Source: Lentzea sp. NEAU-D7
Lineage (GTDB): Bacteria; Actinomycetota; Actinomycetes; Mycobacteriales; Pseudonocardiaceae
Length of the DNA: 64,000 nt
Direction of reading: 5' to 3'
NCBI RefSeq assembly: GCF_026242055.1
Contig: NZ_JAPJDL010000004.1
Coordinates: 433,666 to 497,665 of the forward strand
Shown: one piece after another, positions 1-8,163 of the stretch
How positions within the stretch are numbered: the first letter of the stretch is position 1
Layout: every line of letters begins with the position of its first letter
The notes under the pieces: model-generated
What the model was told of the DNA's origin: nothing
Database searches by the model: none
What the model saw: the letters and a program-made list of their open reading frames with translations, nothing else
Made by a program: the position numbers and the translations under genes

Positions 1-717
1 GCGGCCGAGATCGGGGAACTGGGCGCGAAGTGCGTCGTGGTCGAGGGTGACGTGGGCGAGCGGAGCACCGCCGACGCCCTCGTCACCGCCGCGATGGAGC
101 AGTTCGGCGGGCTGCACGTCGTCGTGAACAACGCCGGAGTGCTGCGCGACCGGATGTTGTTCAACATGACCGACGAGGAGTGGGACCTGGTCGTGCGCGT
201 GCACCTGCGCGGCCACTTCCTTTTGTCGCGCAACGCCGTCGCGCTGTGGAAGCAGCAGTCGAAGGCGGCCGGTGAGCCGGTCTACGCGCGGATCGTGAAC
301 ACGTCCTCGGAGGCGTTCCTGCTCGGCTCCGAGGGGCAGGCCAACTACGCGGCGGCCAAGGCGGGGATCGCGGCGCTGACCGTCGCCACCGCCCGCGGCA
401 CGAGCCGTTACGGCGTGCGCGCCAACGCGATCTGCCCGCGGGCCCGCACCCGGATGACCGCGCACGTGTTCGGCGACGCGCCGGAAGGCGACGACTCGCT
501 CGCGCCCGAGCACGTCGCGAAGTTCGTGGCGCACCTGGCCGGACCGTCCGGCGACAGGATCAACGGACAGGTCTTCGTCGTGCACGGCGGCATGGTCGCG
601 CTGATGGCACCACCGACCGTCGAGCAGAAGTTCGGCGAGTTCACCGATCTCGACGGCTACTTCGCCGATCGCGATCCACAGAGGTCTTTCGCCTGCACGG
701 AAACACTGCGCATCTGA
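1..717 (+). CDS. SDR-family NAD(P)-dependent oxidoreductase, 5' end cut by window edge
   Basis: The reading frame is open from base 1 to the TGA at 715-717, so the N-terminal Rossmann glycine motif lies outside the window. The visible part has the short-chain dehydrogenase landmarks: NNAG, a Ser in NTSSE, the catalytic pair in NYAAAK, and a C-terminal segment ending in HGG. The family reduces or oxidises hydroxyl/keto groups with NAD(P). It is followed after 24 bases by an aldehyde dehydrogenase and then a second SDR on the same strand, so it is probably the first visible gene of a catabolic operon for an alcohol, lipid or sterol-like substrate. The substrate cannot be read from the sequence. 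An internal GTG at 37 is not a credible start because homology runs upstream of it. Confidence 0.85.
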   Translation, partial: AAEIGELGAKCVVVEGDVGERSTADALVTAAMEQFGGLHVVVNNAGVLRDRMLFNMTDEEWDLVVRVHLRGHFLLSRNAVALWKQQSKAAGEPVYARIVNTSSEAFLLGSEGQANYAAAKAGIAALTVATARGTSRYGVRANAICPRARTRMTAHVFGDAPEGDDSLAPEHVAKFVAHLAGPSGDRINGQVFVVHGGMVALMAPPTVEQKFGEFTDLDGYFADRDPQRSFACTETLRI

Positions 718-741
718 TTTTTGGCGACTCTAGGAGGAGCT

Positions 742-2247
742 GTGACGCTCACCGTCCAACCGCACCGCGAGACGCTGGGCCTCAAGGACGGCCGGCTCCT
801 CATCGGAGGCGAGTTCCGCGAGGCGGACGAGACCTGGACCCACCACCACCCCGCGACCGGCGAGGAGATCGGCAGCTTCGCCGTCGCCTCGGTGCAGGAC
901 GTGGACGCGGCGGTGCGTGCGGCGCGCAAGGCGTTCGACGAGGGCACGTGGCCGCGCAGCCGCGCGGGTGAGCGCATCAAGGTCCTGCGCAGGTACGGAG
1001 ACCTGCTGCGGGAACACTCGGACGAGCTGCGCGGACTGCAGGCGCTGGACAACGGCGTGCCGCTGTCGTTCGGCCAGATCTACGCCACGTCGGTCGGCAT
1101 CGCGGCGGACATCTTCGACCACCACGCCGGCTGGATCGACAAGGTCGGCGGCCAGACGCTGCCGCCGTACCAGGGTGGCGACCACCTCGCGATGACGTTC
1201 CGCGAACCGGTTGGCGTCGTCGCGGCGATCCTGCCGTGGAACGCGCCGTTCGTGCTGTTCGCCCAGAAGCTCGCGCCCGCGCTGGCGGCCGGCTGCACGG
1301 TCGTGGTCAAACCGTCGGAGTACGCGTCGTTCTGCGTGATCCGCATGGTCGAGCTGCTGATCGAGGCCGGGCTGCCGGAGGGCGTCGTCAACCTCGTCAC
1401 CGGCCCCGGGAACCCGACCGGCGAAGCGCTGATCACCCACCCCGGCGTCGACAAGATCAGCTTCACCGGCAGCCGCACCGTCGGCCGCCGGATCGTCGAG
1501 GCCTCCGCCGGGACGATGAAGCGCGTGTCCCTGGAACTGGGCGGGAAGTCGCCGGCGATCGTGTTCTCGGACGCGCCGAACGTCGGCCTCGCCGCGATGA
1601 CCTGCATGGGCATGGTCACCATGGGCCTGTCCGGCCAGGCGTGCGTGGCGCACACGCGGGCGTTGGTGCAGCGGGACGCGCAGGACGAGTTCATCTCGAT
1701 GGCGCAGATGCTCGCGACCGCGGTGACGTTCGGCGACCCGTTCGACCCCGCGGTGCTGGCCAGCCCGCTGATCAACGGCAAGCAGCTCGAACGCGTGCTC
1801 GGCTACATCGAACGCGGCCAGGAGGAGGGAGCCCGCCTGGTGACCGGCGGCACCCGGCTCGAGGGCGACTACGCGTCCGGCAACTTCGTCGCGCCGACGA
1901 TCTTCGCGGACGCCAGCAACGACATGGCCATCGCCCGTGACGAGATCTTCGGGCCGGTGCTGACGATCGTGCCGTTCGACGACGAGGAAGAAGCGGTCCG
2001 CATCGCGAACGACACCGAGTACGGCCTGGGCGCCGGCGTCTACACCAACGACGTCCGCCGCGCGTTCCGCGTCTCGAAGGCCCTGCGGGTGGGCATGGTC
2101 GGCGTCAACGGCTTCCAGCTCGAACCGCACATCCCGTTCGGCGGCTACAAGCAGTCGGGGCTCGGCCGCGAGGGCGGGCAGAGCGCCTACGAGGCCTACA
2201 CCGAGCTCAAGACCGTGATGATGCCGCTGACCGACGAGATGATGTAG
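742..2247 (+). CDS. aldehyde dehydrogenase (NAD-dependent, ALDH superfamily)
   Basis: Product of 501 residues, the usual family length. Family marks are PWNAPF, the Glu of LELGGKSP, the nucleophilic Cys in GLSGQAC, EIFGPV, and the C-terminal PFGGYKQSG. It oxidises an aldehyde to the carboxylate with NAD(P) in the cytoplasm. I chose the GTG at 742 because AGGAGG at 732-737 precedes it; the upstream TTG at 721 would put that ribosome site inside the gene. The stop TAG abuts the ATG of the next gene with no gap, which indicates translational coupling. Set between two SDRs, it probably oxidises an aldehyde made in the same pathway. The substrate is unknown. Confidence 0.9.
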   Translation: MTLTVQPHRETLGLKDGRLLIGGEFREADETWTHHHPATGEEIGSFAVASVQDVDAAVRAARKAFDEGTWPRSRAGERIKVLRRYGDLLREHSDELRGLQALDNGVPLSFGQIYATSVGIAADIFDHHAGWIDKVGGQTLPPYQGGDHLAMTFREPVGVVAAILPWNAPFVLFAQKLAPALAAGCTVVVKPSEYASFCVIRMVELLIEAGLPEGVVNLVTGPGNPTGEALITHPGVDKISFTGSRTVGRRIVEASAGTMKRVSLELGGKSPAIVFSDAPNVGLAAMTCMGMVTMGLSGQACVAHTRALVQRDAQDEFISMAQMLATAVTFGDPFDPAVLASPLINGKQLERVLGYIERGQEEGARLVTGGTRLEGDYASGNFVAPTIFADASNDMAIARDEIFGPVLTIVPFDDEEEAVRIANDTEYGLGAGVYTNDVRRAFRVSKALRVGMVGVNGFQLEPHIPFGGYKQSGLGREGGQSAYEAYTELKTVMMPLTDEMM

Positions 2248-2994
2248 ATGCGGCTCGACGGGAAGATCGCCCTGATCACCGGCGCCGCCCGCGGTCAGGG
2301 CGCGGCGGCGGCACGCCGGTTCGCGGCCGAGGGCGCGCGGGTGATGATCACCGACGTCCTCGACGACCAGGGCAAGGAGCTCGCGGCCGAGCTCGGTGCC
2401 GAGTACTGCCACCTCGACGTGTCGTCGGAGGACGAGTGGGCCGAGGCCGTCTCGTTCACCGTTTCGGCGTTCGGCGACATCACGGTCCTCGTGAACAACG
2501 CCGGCATCCTGCACTTCTCCGCCCTGGCAGACACGACGCTCGCCGACTACCAGCGGGTGATCGGCATCAACCAGGTCGGCACGTTCCTCGGCATGAGGTC
2601 GGTCGTGCCGTCGATGAAGCGGGCCGGCGGCGGGTCGATCGTGAACGTGTCGTCGGTCGAGGGCCTGGGCGGCATGCCGTACCTCGTGGCGTACACGGCG
2701 TCGAAGTTCGCCATCCGCGGCATGACCAAGGTCGCCGCGATGGAACTGGGGCAGCACGGGATCCGGGTGAACTCCGTGCACCCCGGCGCCATCGACACCC
2801 CGATGGTCAGCGAGGCCCTCGGGCGGCCGATCGACGTGTCACCGATCGGCAAGAAGCTGGCGCTGCGCCGGATCGGGCAGCCGGAGGACGTGGCGAACGT
2901 CGTGCTGTTCCTGGCCAGCGACGAGAGCGCGTACTGCACCGGCAGTGAGTTCGTGGTCGACGGAGGGGCCACGGCGACCCACGCGTTGAGCTGA
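2248..2994 (+). CDS. SDR oxidoreductase resembling 3-alpha/20-beta-hydroxysteroid dehydrogenase (FabG3-like)
   Basis: Classical SDR of 248 residues. It has the nucleotide motif TGAARGQG near residue 12, NNAG near 90, catalytic Ser in VNVSSVEG, YTASK with the catalytic Tyr and Lys, and a C-terminal VDGG. From memory the VNVSSVEG / YTASKFAIRG layout closely follows mycobacterial FabG3 (Rv2002), a 20-beta-hydroxysteroid dehydrogenase, so a sterol- or terpene-like ring alcohol is a reasonable substrate guess. That is an inference; many SDRs share these motifs. Its ATG directly follows the stop of the aldehyde dehydrogenase. Confidence 0.85.
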   Translation: MRLDGKIALITGAARGQGAAAARRFAAEGARVMITDVLDDQGKELAAELGAEYCHLDVSSEDEWAEAVSFTVSAFGDITVLVNNAGILHFSALADTTLADYQRVIGINQVGTFLGMRSVVPSMKRAGGGSIVNVSSVEGLGGMPYLVAYTASKFAIRGMTKVAAMELGQHGIRVNSVHPGAIDTPMVSEALGRPIDVSPIGKKLALRRIGQPEDVANVVLFLASDESAYCTGSEFVVDGGATATHALS

Positions 2995-3129
2995 GAGACC
3001 GCATTGGTCAGCGTTGTTGATTAGCCGCGGATCCCCGATCGTCATCAACGGGGCCTGGCTAGCGTCTCCATCGACCACCGCCGTGCATTGGGGGTACGGC
3101 GGTCGTCGACTTGGGGAGGAGTGCAGCTC

Positions 3130-3522
3130 ATGCGCAAAGCAGCGGCGATCGTGGCGTTCTTCCTGGCCCTGGCAGGGCCGGGAACGGCCTCGGCGGACGT
3201 CAGCCCCGCGTGCAACGGGAACTGGGACTCGCACGTCTGGGCGAAGGTGCAGCGGGACAGCTGCGGGAGCTACATCGGCACCGTCAAGCTGACCAACATC
3301 CACACCATCGGATTCACCGGCCACTGGGACATCGTGGTCAACGGCAGCAAGGTGCGGGCGGAGCCCACGTCGGGCGACGCGTGGCTGGGGGCCGGCGTCA
3401 CGCGAACGATCAACGTCGAGTGGTTCGCGTCGACCGCCCACGACCTGTGCGCCGTGCTCTGGGAAAGGCTCGCCACGGGTGGGTACAGCCAGCGCGGCGT
3501 GCCCTGCGTCCCGATCGACTGA
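3130..3522 (+). CDS. small secreted cysteine-containing protein, unknown function
   Basis: Predicted 130-residue product. Residues 1-20 form a signal peptide (MRK, then a hydrophobic stretch ending GTASA) with cleavage before DVSPACN. The mature part of about 110 residues has four Cys (PACN, RDSCG, HDLCA, GVPCV), enough for two disulfides, and looks like a single beta-rich domain (repeated Val/Thr strands, NGSK turn). I do not recognise the family. The start is the ATG at 3130, preceded by GGGGAGGA; earlier in-frame starts lack a ribosome site. A terminator hairpin follows, so it is probably transcribed alone. Confidence 0.7.
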   Translation: MRKAAAIVAFFLALAGPGTASADVSPACNGNWDSHVWAKVQRDSCGSYIGTVKLTNIHTIGFTGHWDIVVNGSKVRAEPTSGDAWLGAGVTRTINVEWFASTAHDLCAVLWERLATGGYSQRGVPCVPID

Positions 3523-3530
3523 GCAGGCGC

Positions 3531-3559
3531 GGGGTTCCCGGGCTCGTCCTGGGAACCCC
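3531..3559 (+). terminator. hairpin after the small secreted protein gene
   Basis: Perfect 9-bp stem GGGGTTCCC / GGGAACCCC with an 11-base loop, followed by CTCTTCC. It lies 9 bases past the stop codon. Confidence 0.7.
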
Positions 3560-3635
3560 CTCTTCCGTCCCGGTGCAACCGGGTGGACCTCTCCGGCGTA
3601 TCCATGATCGAGAGGTCATACCCGGGGAGCTCGAT

Positions 3636-5117
3636 GTGAAATCACTGTTGTTGACGGCCGCGCTCTTGATCGGGCTGGCGCCCGCCGCGCCGGCCTCGGA
3701 AGAGGCGCAGACGCCGGTGCTGTCGTGGCAGGACTGCCAGGACGGGTTCCAGTGCTCGACCGCGAAGGTCCCGCTGGACCACGACCGGCCGTTCGGGTCG
3801 AAGATCGACCTGGCGCTGATCAGGTTGCCCGCGACCGACCCGGCGAAGCGGATCGGCTCGTTGTTCGTGAACTTCGGCGGGCCCGGAGCGTCCGGTGTGG
3901 ACAGACTGCGGGCGTGTGGCAAGTGGGAGTGGCTGTTCTCGTCCGAACTGCGGTCGCGGTTCGACGTGGTGTCGTGGGATCCGCGCGGCATCGGCCGTTC
4001 GGCGACCGTGCGCTGCTTCGACAGCGTCGAGGAACAGCAGCGGTTCCTCAACTCCATCCCGGTCTACCCGGACACCGCGGCGGAGGAACCGGCGTTCTAC
4101 GACGGCTACCGCGAGTTCGTCCGGCGCTGCGAGGAGAAGTCCGGCGACCTGCTCGACCACGTCTCGTCGGCCAACACGGCCCGCGATCTCGACCTGCTGC
4201 GCAAGGCCGTGGGCGACAAGAAGCTGACTTACCACGGCATCTCGTACGGCACGCACCTCGGCGCGATCTACGCGAACTTGTTCCCGGACAAGGTTCGCGC
4301 GCTCGCGTTCGACGGCGCGCTCGACTTCGCCGGCAACGCCACCGGGCACGGCGACCAGGGCACGACCGTGCCGCTGGACACCCGCCAGGACGTGCCGCGC
4401 GGTGTCGCCGAGACGTTCGACCAGTTCCTCAAGCTCTGTGCGGCACCGGGCGCGAACTGCGCGTTCGCGGGCGGCGACCTGAAGCAGAAGTGGGCTGATC
4501 TGGTCGCCCGGGTGACGGCGTCCCCGGTCACCACGCCGGACGGGCGGTTCGACCGCGTTGCGCTGATCAGCCTCGTGTGGGACGCGCTGGCGCAGCCGGA
4601 CACATGGCAGGACACCGCTCGCGTGCTCCAGGGCGTCTGGGAGGCGCCGGCTTCGCTGAAGGCGTCGGCCGACTACGTCACGAACCGGTTCGAGGGCTTC
4701 AACGCCGTGCAGTGCTCGGACAGCGACTTCCCGCGCGACCCGGCCGTGTACTCGGCGTACGGCAGGACCGAGGACCAGCGCGTGCCGTACTGGGGCCGTG
4801 CGGTGGTGTTCGACATGATGGCCTGCGCGTTCTGGCAGGGCCGTGACGACGACCGCTACACCGGGCCGTGGAACCGCTGGACGTCGGCGCCGATCCTGTT
4901 CGTCAACAGCAGGTTCGACCCCTCGACGCCGTTGCACGGTGCGCGCGACGGTGCCGCGGAGATGGCCCGCACGGGATTCCTGACCGTCGAGGGGTACGGG
5001 CACACCTCCATGTACGTGCGCAGCGCGTGCGCGGAGAAGGTGAAGCGGGAGTACCTCTTCACCGGTGTGCTGCCCGCTCAGAAGACCTGCGGCATCGACA
5101 AGTCGCCGTTCGCCTGA
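3636..5117 (+). CDS. secreted S33-family alpha/beta hydrolase (tripeptidyl-aminopeptidase type)
   Basis: Product of 493 residues beginning with a Sec signal peptide (VKSLLLTAALLIGLAPAAPA). The alpha/beta-hydrolase core shows the oxyanion-hole region NFGGPGASG, the nucleophile elbow GISYG, the acid in SRFDPSTP and the catalytic His in EGYGHTS. A C-terminal TAP-like segment with conserved Cys follows. Actinobacterial relatives release N-terminal di- or tripeptides from extracellular protein; some hydrolyse esters or antibiotics instead. The GTG at 3636 is preceded by GGGGAG at 3623-3629, and the long upstream frame is antisense-like noise. A terminator hairpin follows. Confidence 0.85.
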   Translation: MKSLLLTAALLIGLAPAAPASEEAQTPVLSWQDCQDGFQCSTAKVPLDHDRPFGSKIDLALIRLPATDPAKRIGSLFVNFGGPGASGVDRLRACGKWEWLFSSELRSRFDVVSWDPRGIGRSATVRCFDSVEEQQRFLNSIPVYPDTAAEEPAFYDGYREFVRRCEEKSGDLLDHVSSANTARDLDLLRKAVGDKKLTYHGISYGTHLGAIYANLFPDKVRALAFDGALDFAGNATGHGDQGTTVPLDTRQDVPRGVAETFDQFLKLCAAPGANCAFAGGDLKQKWADLVARVTASPVTTPDGRFDRVALISLVWDALAQPDTWQDTARVLQGVWEAPASLKASADYVTNRFEGFNAVQCSDSDFPRDPAVYSAYGRTEDQRVPYWGRAVVFDMMACAFWQGRDDDRYTGPWNRWTSAPILFVNSRFDPSTPLHGARDGAAEMARTGFLTVEGYGHTSMYVRSACAEKVKREYLFTGVLPAQKTCGIDKSPFA

Positions 5118-5126
5118 GCTCGGTTT

Positions 5127-5158
5127 CGGCGGGGGCCTCGCCCGCGGGGCCCCCGCCG
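5127..5158 (+). terminator. hairpin after the S33 hydrolase gene
   Basis: Perfect 11-bp GC stem CGGCGGGGGCC / GGCCCCCGCCG with a 10-base loop, starting 10 bases after the stop codon. Confidence 0.7.
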
Positions 5159-5221
5159 CTCTGCCGAAGCAGATCACCGCACGACGTGACGGCTCGTCCC
5201 CGGTGACCTACGTTGGGGTTC

Positions 5222-6334
5222 ATGCTGAACCCGCTGACCCAGGTGCCGTTGGAACGGTTGCGGCAGCGCACGAGCGTGAAGTGGCGGCAGTTCCCGGACG
5301 ACGTGCTGCCGTTGTGGGTGGCCGAGATGGACGTCGACGTGGCCGAGCCCGTCAAACAGGCGGTCGTGGAGGCGCTGGACCTCGGCGACACCGGCTACCC
5401 GGCGGGCACCCACTACCAGGAGGCGCTCGCGGCGTTCGCACGAGAACGCTGGGGCTGGAACCTCCCGGTGGACCGCACGGCGCTCGTGTCCGACGTGATG
5501 CTCGGCATCGTCGAGCTGATCAAACTGGTCTCCGGGCCCGCCGCCCCCGTGATCGTCAGCCCGCCCGTGTACCCGCCGTTCTACCTGTTCGTCAGGAGCA
5601 CGGGCCGCGCGGTCGTCGAGGCACCGCTCCAGCACGGCCGCCTCGACCTCGAGCTGCTGGAACGGACGTTCCGGCACGTCAAGGCCGACCGTCCGGTGTA
5701 CCTGCTGTGCAACCCGCAGAACCCGACCGGCACCGTCCACACCGCCGAGGAGCTGACGGCCCTCTCACGGCTGGCCGGGACGTACGGCGTCCGCGTGATC
5801 GCCGACGAGATCCACGCACCGCTCGTCTCCAGGAGCACGAAGTTCGTGCCTTACCTGAGCGTCGACGAGAACGGGATGTCGCTCATGTCCGCGTCGAAGG
5901 GCTGGAACCTGGCGGCCATGCGGGCGGCGGTCGCGATCTCCAACACCGACGAACTCGCGAGGCTGCCCGAGGAGGTCAGCCACGGGCCGAGCCACTTCGG
6001 CACGATCGCGCACACGGCCGCGCTGCGCGAGGGCGGCGAGTGGCTCGACGCCCTGCTTGCCGGTCTCGACGACAACCGGAAGCTCCTGAAGAACCTGCTC
6101 TCCGAGCACCTGCCCGAGATCGGCTACGAACCCTCCGAGGCGACGTTCCTGGCCTGGCTCGACTGCCGGGCCGTCAGCGACGACCCGGCCGCGTTCTTCG
6201 TCGAGCGGGGCAGGGTCGCCCTGATGTCGGGCGCCGAGTTCGGCAGCGGCGGAGCGGGCCACGTCCGGTTCAACATCGGCACCTCGCCCGAGATCATCAC
6301 CGAGGCCGTGCGCCGGATGGCTGCCAGCCGCTGA
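5222..6334 (+). CDS. PLP-dependent aminotransferase-fold enzyme, PatB/MalY type (C-S beta-lyase-like)
   Basis: Product of 370 residues, the family length. It opens with SVKWRQFPDDVLPLWVAEMD, the N-terminal signature of PatB/MalY cystathionine beta-lyase-like enzymes, and carries NPQNPTG, IADEIHAPL and SASKGWN with the PLP-binding Lys. Members cleave carbon-sulfur bonds in cystathionine or cysteine conjugates and sometimes act as regulators. A TTG at 5213 is also in frame; the ATG at 5222 fits the family N-terminus better, and neither has a clear ribosome site. The gene stands alone between a terminator and an ABC-transporter operon. Confidence 0.85.
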   Translation: MLNPLTQVPLERLRQRTSVKWRQFPDDVLPLWVAEMDVDVAEPVKQAVVEALDLGDTGYPAGTHYQEALAAFARERWGWNLPVDRTALVSDVMLGIVELIKLVSGPAAPVIVSPPVYPPFYLFVRSTGRAVVEAPLQHGRLDLELLERTFRHVKADRPVYLLCNPQNPTGTVHTAEELTALSRLAGTYGVRVIADEIHAPLVSRSTKFVPYLSVDENGMSLMSASKGWNLAAMRAAVAISNTDELARLPEEVSHGPSHFGTIAHTAALREGGEWLDALLAGLDDNRKLLKNLLSEHLPEIGYEPSEATFLAWLDCRAVSDDPAAFFVERGRVALMSGAEFGSGGAGHVRFNIGTSPEIITEAVRRMAASR

Positions 6335-6400
6335 CAGTGCGCTGTGCGCGGTCTGCCAGCGGCGCGGCGCACAGTTCCTCCTGAACACGAGGGAGGAACG

Positions 6401-7351
6401 ATGGCACTCGCGATCAGGGCAGAAGGCCTGGTCAAACACTACGGGGAGACCAAGGCGCTCGACGGCGTCGACCTGGAGGTGCCGGAGGGGAAGGTCGTGG
6501 GGGTGCTCGGGCCGAACGGCGCGGGCAAGACCACGGCGGTGCGGGTGCTGGCCACGTTGCTGCGCCCGGACGCGGGGCACGCCACGGTCCACGGCCACGA
6601 CGTGCTGAAGGACCCGAGGGCCGTCCGGTCGCTGATCGGGCTGACCGGCCAGTACGCGTCGGTGGACGAGGACCTGTCCGGCACGGAGAACCTCGTGCTG
6701 CTGGCCCGCCTGCTCGACTTCTCCCGTGCGGGGGCGCGGGCGAGGGCGGCCGAGCTGCTGGAGCAGTTCGAGCTCACCGACGCCGCGGGGCGGGCGGCCA
6801 AGACGTACTCGGGAGGGATGCGCCGGCGGCTCGACCTCGCGGCCAGCCTGGTCGGCAACCCGTCCGTGCTGTACCTGGACGAGCCGACCACCGGGCTGGA
6901 CCCGCACGCCCGCAACGAGGTGTGGGCGGTGGTGCGCAAGCTCGTCGCGGAGGGCGTGACGGTCCTGCTCACCACGCAGTACCTGGAGGAGGCCGACCAG
7001 CTCGCGGACTCGATCACGGTGTTCGACCACGGCTGCGTCGTGGCCGAGGGCAGGCCGGACGAGCTGAAGCGGCGCGTGGGCGGGCAGACGCTGCAGGTGC
7101 GGCCGACGTCGTTGAGCGATCTCGACGTGGTGCACCGGATTCTCGGCGACCTGACCGGGGTCCGGCCGACGAGGGACGACGACACCGGACTGCTGACGGC
7201 GCCGGTGAGCGACCCGGTGCTGCTGTCCACCCTGGTCCGCAAGCTCGACGAGGCCGGTATCACCGCCGATGAACTGGCACTGCGGCTGCCCTCGCTCGAC
7301 GAGGTCTTCCTGTCGCTCACCGGAAAGCGGAACGAGGGGAGCCTGGTATGA
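6401..7351 (+). CDS. ABC transporter ATP-binding protein, DrrA (daunorubicin-resistance) family
   Basis: Product of 316 residues. Walker A GPNGAGKT, signature YSGGMRRRLD, Walker B LYLDEPTTGLD and a switch His region (LLTTQYLEE) are all present, followed by the roughly 80-residue C-terminal extension typical of DrrA-type exporters. It powers the permease encoded next, whose ATG overlaps its stop (ATGA, 7348-7351). The ATG at 6401 is preceded by GAGGGAGGA. It lies next to a SARP regulator, an arrangement common around antibiotic gene clusters, but no biosynthetic genes are adjacent, so the export substrate is unknown. Confidence 0.92.
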   Translation: MALAIRAEGLVKHYGETKALDGVDLEVPEGKVVGVLGPNGAGKTTAVRVLATLLRPDAGHATVHGHDVLKDPRAVRSLIGLTGQYASVDEDLSGTENLVLLARLLDFSRAGARARAAELLEQFELTDAAGRAAKTYSGGMRRRLDLAASLVGNPSVLYLDEPTTGLDPHARNEVWAVVRKLVAEGVTVLLTTQYLEEADQLADSITVFDHGCVVAEGRPDELKRRVGGQTLQVRPTSLSDLDVVHRILGDLTGVRPTRDDDTGLLTAPVSDPVLLSTLVRKLDEAGITADELALRLPSLDEVFLSLTGKRNEGSLV

Positions 7352-8121
7352 GCACAATCGCGTTGGACAGGGGAGTGCGCCACGGCTTCGCGCTGGCCTG
7401 GCGGGGAATCCTCAAGATCCGCAAGAACCCCGAGCAGCTGGCGGACGTGACGATCGCGCCCATCATCCTGCTGGTGATGTTCACCTACCTCTTCGGTGGT
7501 GCTCTCGCCGGGAACACCGACGCGTACCTGCAGATGCTGGTGCCGGGCATCCTGGTGATGAACATCCTGCAGGCGAGCATGACCGCCGGGGTGCAGCTGA
7601 ACACGGACGTCTCCAAGGGTGTCTTCGACAGGTTCCGCGCGATGCCGATCGCGAGGTCGGCGCCCCTGGTGGGTGCTGTGCTGGCGGACGTCGTGCGGTA
7701 CGTGGTGTGCGTCGTGGTGCTGATGATCATCGCCACGGTCATGGGCTACCGGGTGCAGACGGGTCCCGCGGAGCTGCTGATCGCGGCGGGGCTCGCGATC
7801 GCGTTCGGACTGTGCTTCTGCTGGGCGTCGGTGTTCGTGGGCATGCTGCTCAAGACCCCGCAGGCCGTGCAGGGCATCATGATCGTGCTGATCATGCCGC
7901 TGACGTTCGGCAGCAACGTGTTCGTCGGCACCTCGACGATGCCGGGCTGGCTCAAGGCGTGGGCGGACATCAGCCCGGTGAGCCTGCTCTCGGACGCGCT
8001 GCGCGGGCTGCTCAACGGCGGTGCGATCGCCGGGCCGCTCACCGGATCGCTGATCTGGATGGCCGGCGCGGTCGCGGTGTTCTTCCCGCTGGCGATGTGG
8101 GCCTACCGCAAGCGCGTCTGA
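7348..8121 (+). CDS. ABC-2 type transporter permease, DrrB family
   Basis: Product of 257 residues with about six hydrophobic segments (PIILLVMFTYLFGG, VVLMIIATVMG, LLIAAGLAIAFGLCFCW, VQGIMIVLIMPLTFGSN and others), typical of ABC-2 permeases of drug exporters. FVGTSTMPGWLKAWADISPVS is close to a conserved segment before the last helix of DrrB relatives. It is translationally coupled to the ATPase and forms a two-gene exporter. A strong hairpin right after its stop ends the transcript. Confidence 0.9.
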   Translation: MSTIALDRGVRHGFALAWRGILKIRKNPEQLADVTIAPIILLVMFTYLFGGALAGNTDAYLQMLVPGILVMNILQASMTAGVQLNTDVSKGVFDRFRAMPIARSAPLVGAVLADVVRYVVCVVVLMIIATVMGYRVQTGPAELLIAAGLAIAFGLCFCWASVFVGMLLKTPQAVQGIMIVLIMPLTFGSNVFVGTSTMPGWLKAWADISPVSLLSDALRGLLNGGAIAGPLTGSLIWMAGAVAVFFPLAMWAYRKRV

Positions 8122-8129
8122 CCGACCGG

Positions 8130-8163
8130 GAGGCGGGTCTCAGCCGGTGCTGAGGCCCGCCTC
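8130..8163. terminator. strong bidirectional hairpin between drrAB-like operon and SARP regulator
   Basis: A 15-bp stem (8130-8144 with 8149-8163) closed by the loop CGGT, with one T/G wobble. It begins 9 bases after the exporter stop and runs over the last codons and stop of the convergent regulator gene (stop at 8140-8142). Confidence 0.75.

Noticed and set aside
730..2781. 683-codon minus-strand open frame
   Set aside because: Runs across two genes with clear enzyme motifs on the plus strand; composition is that of a GC shadow.
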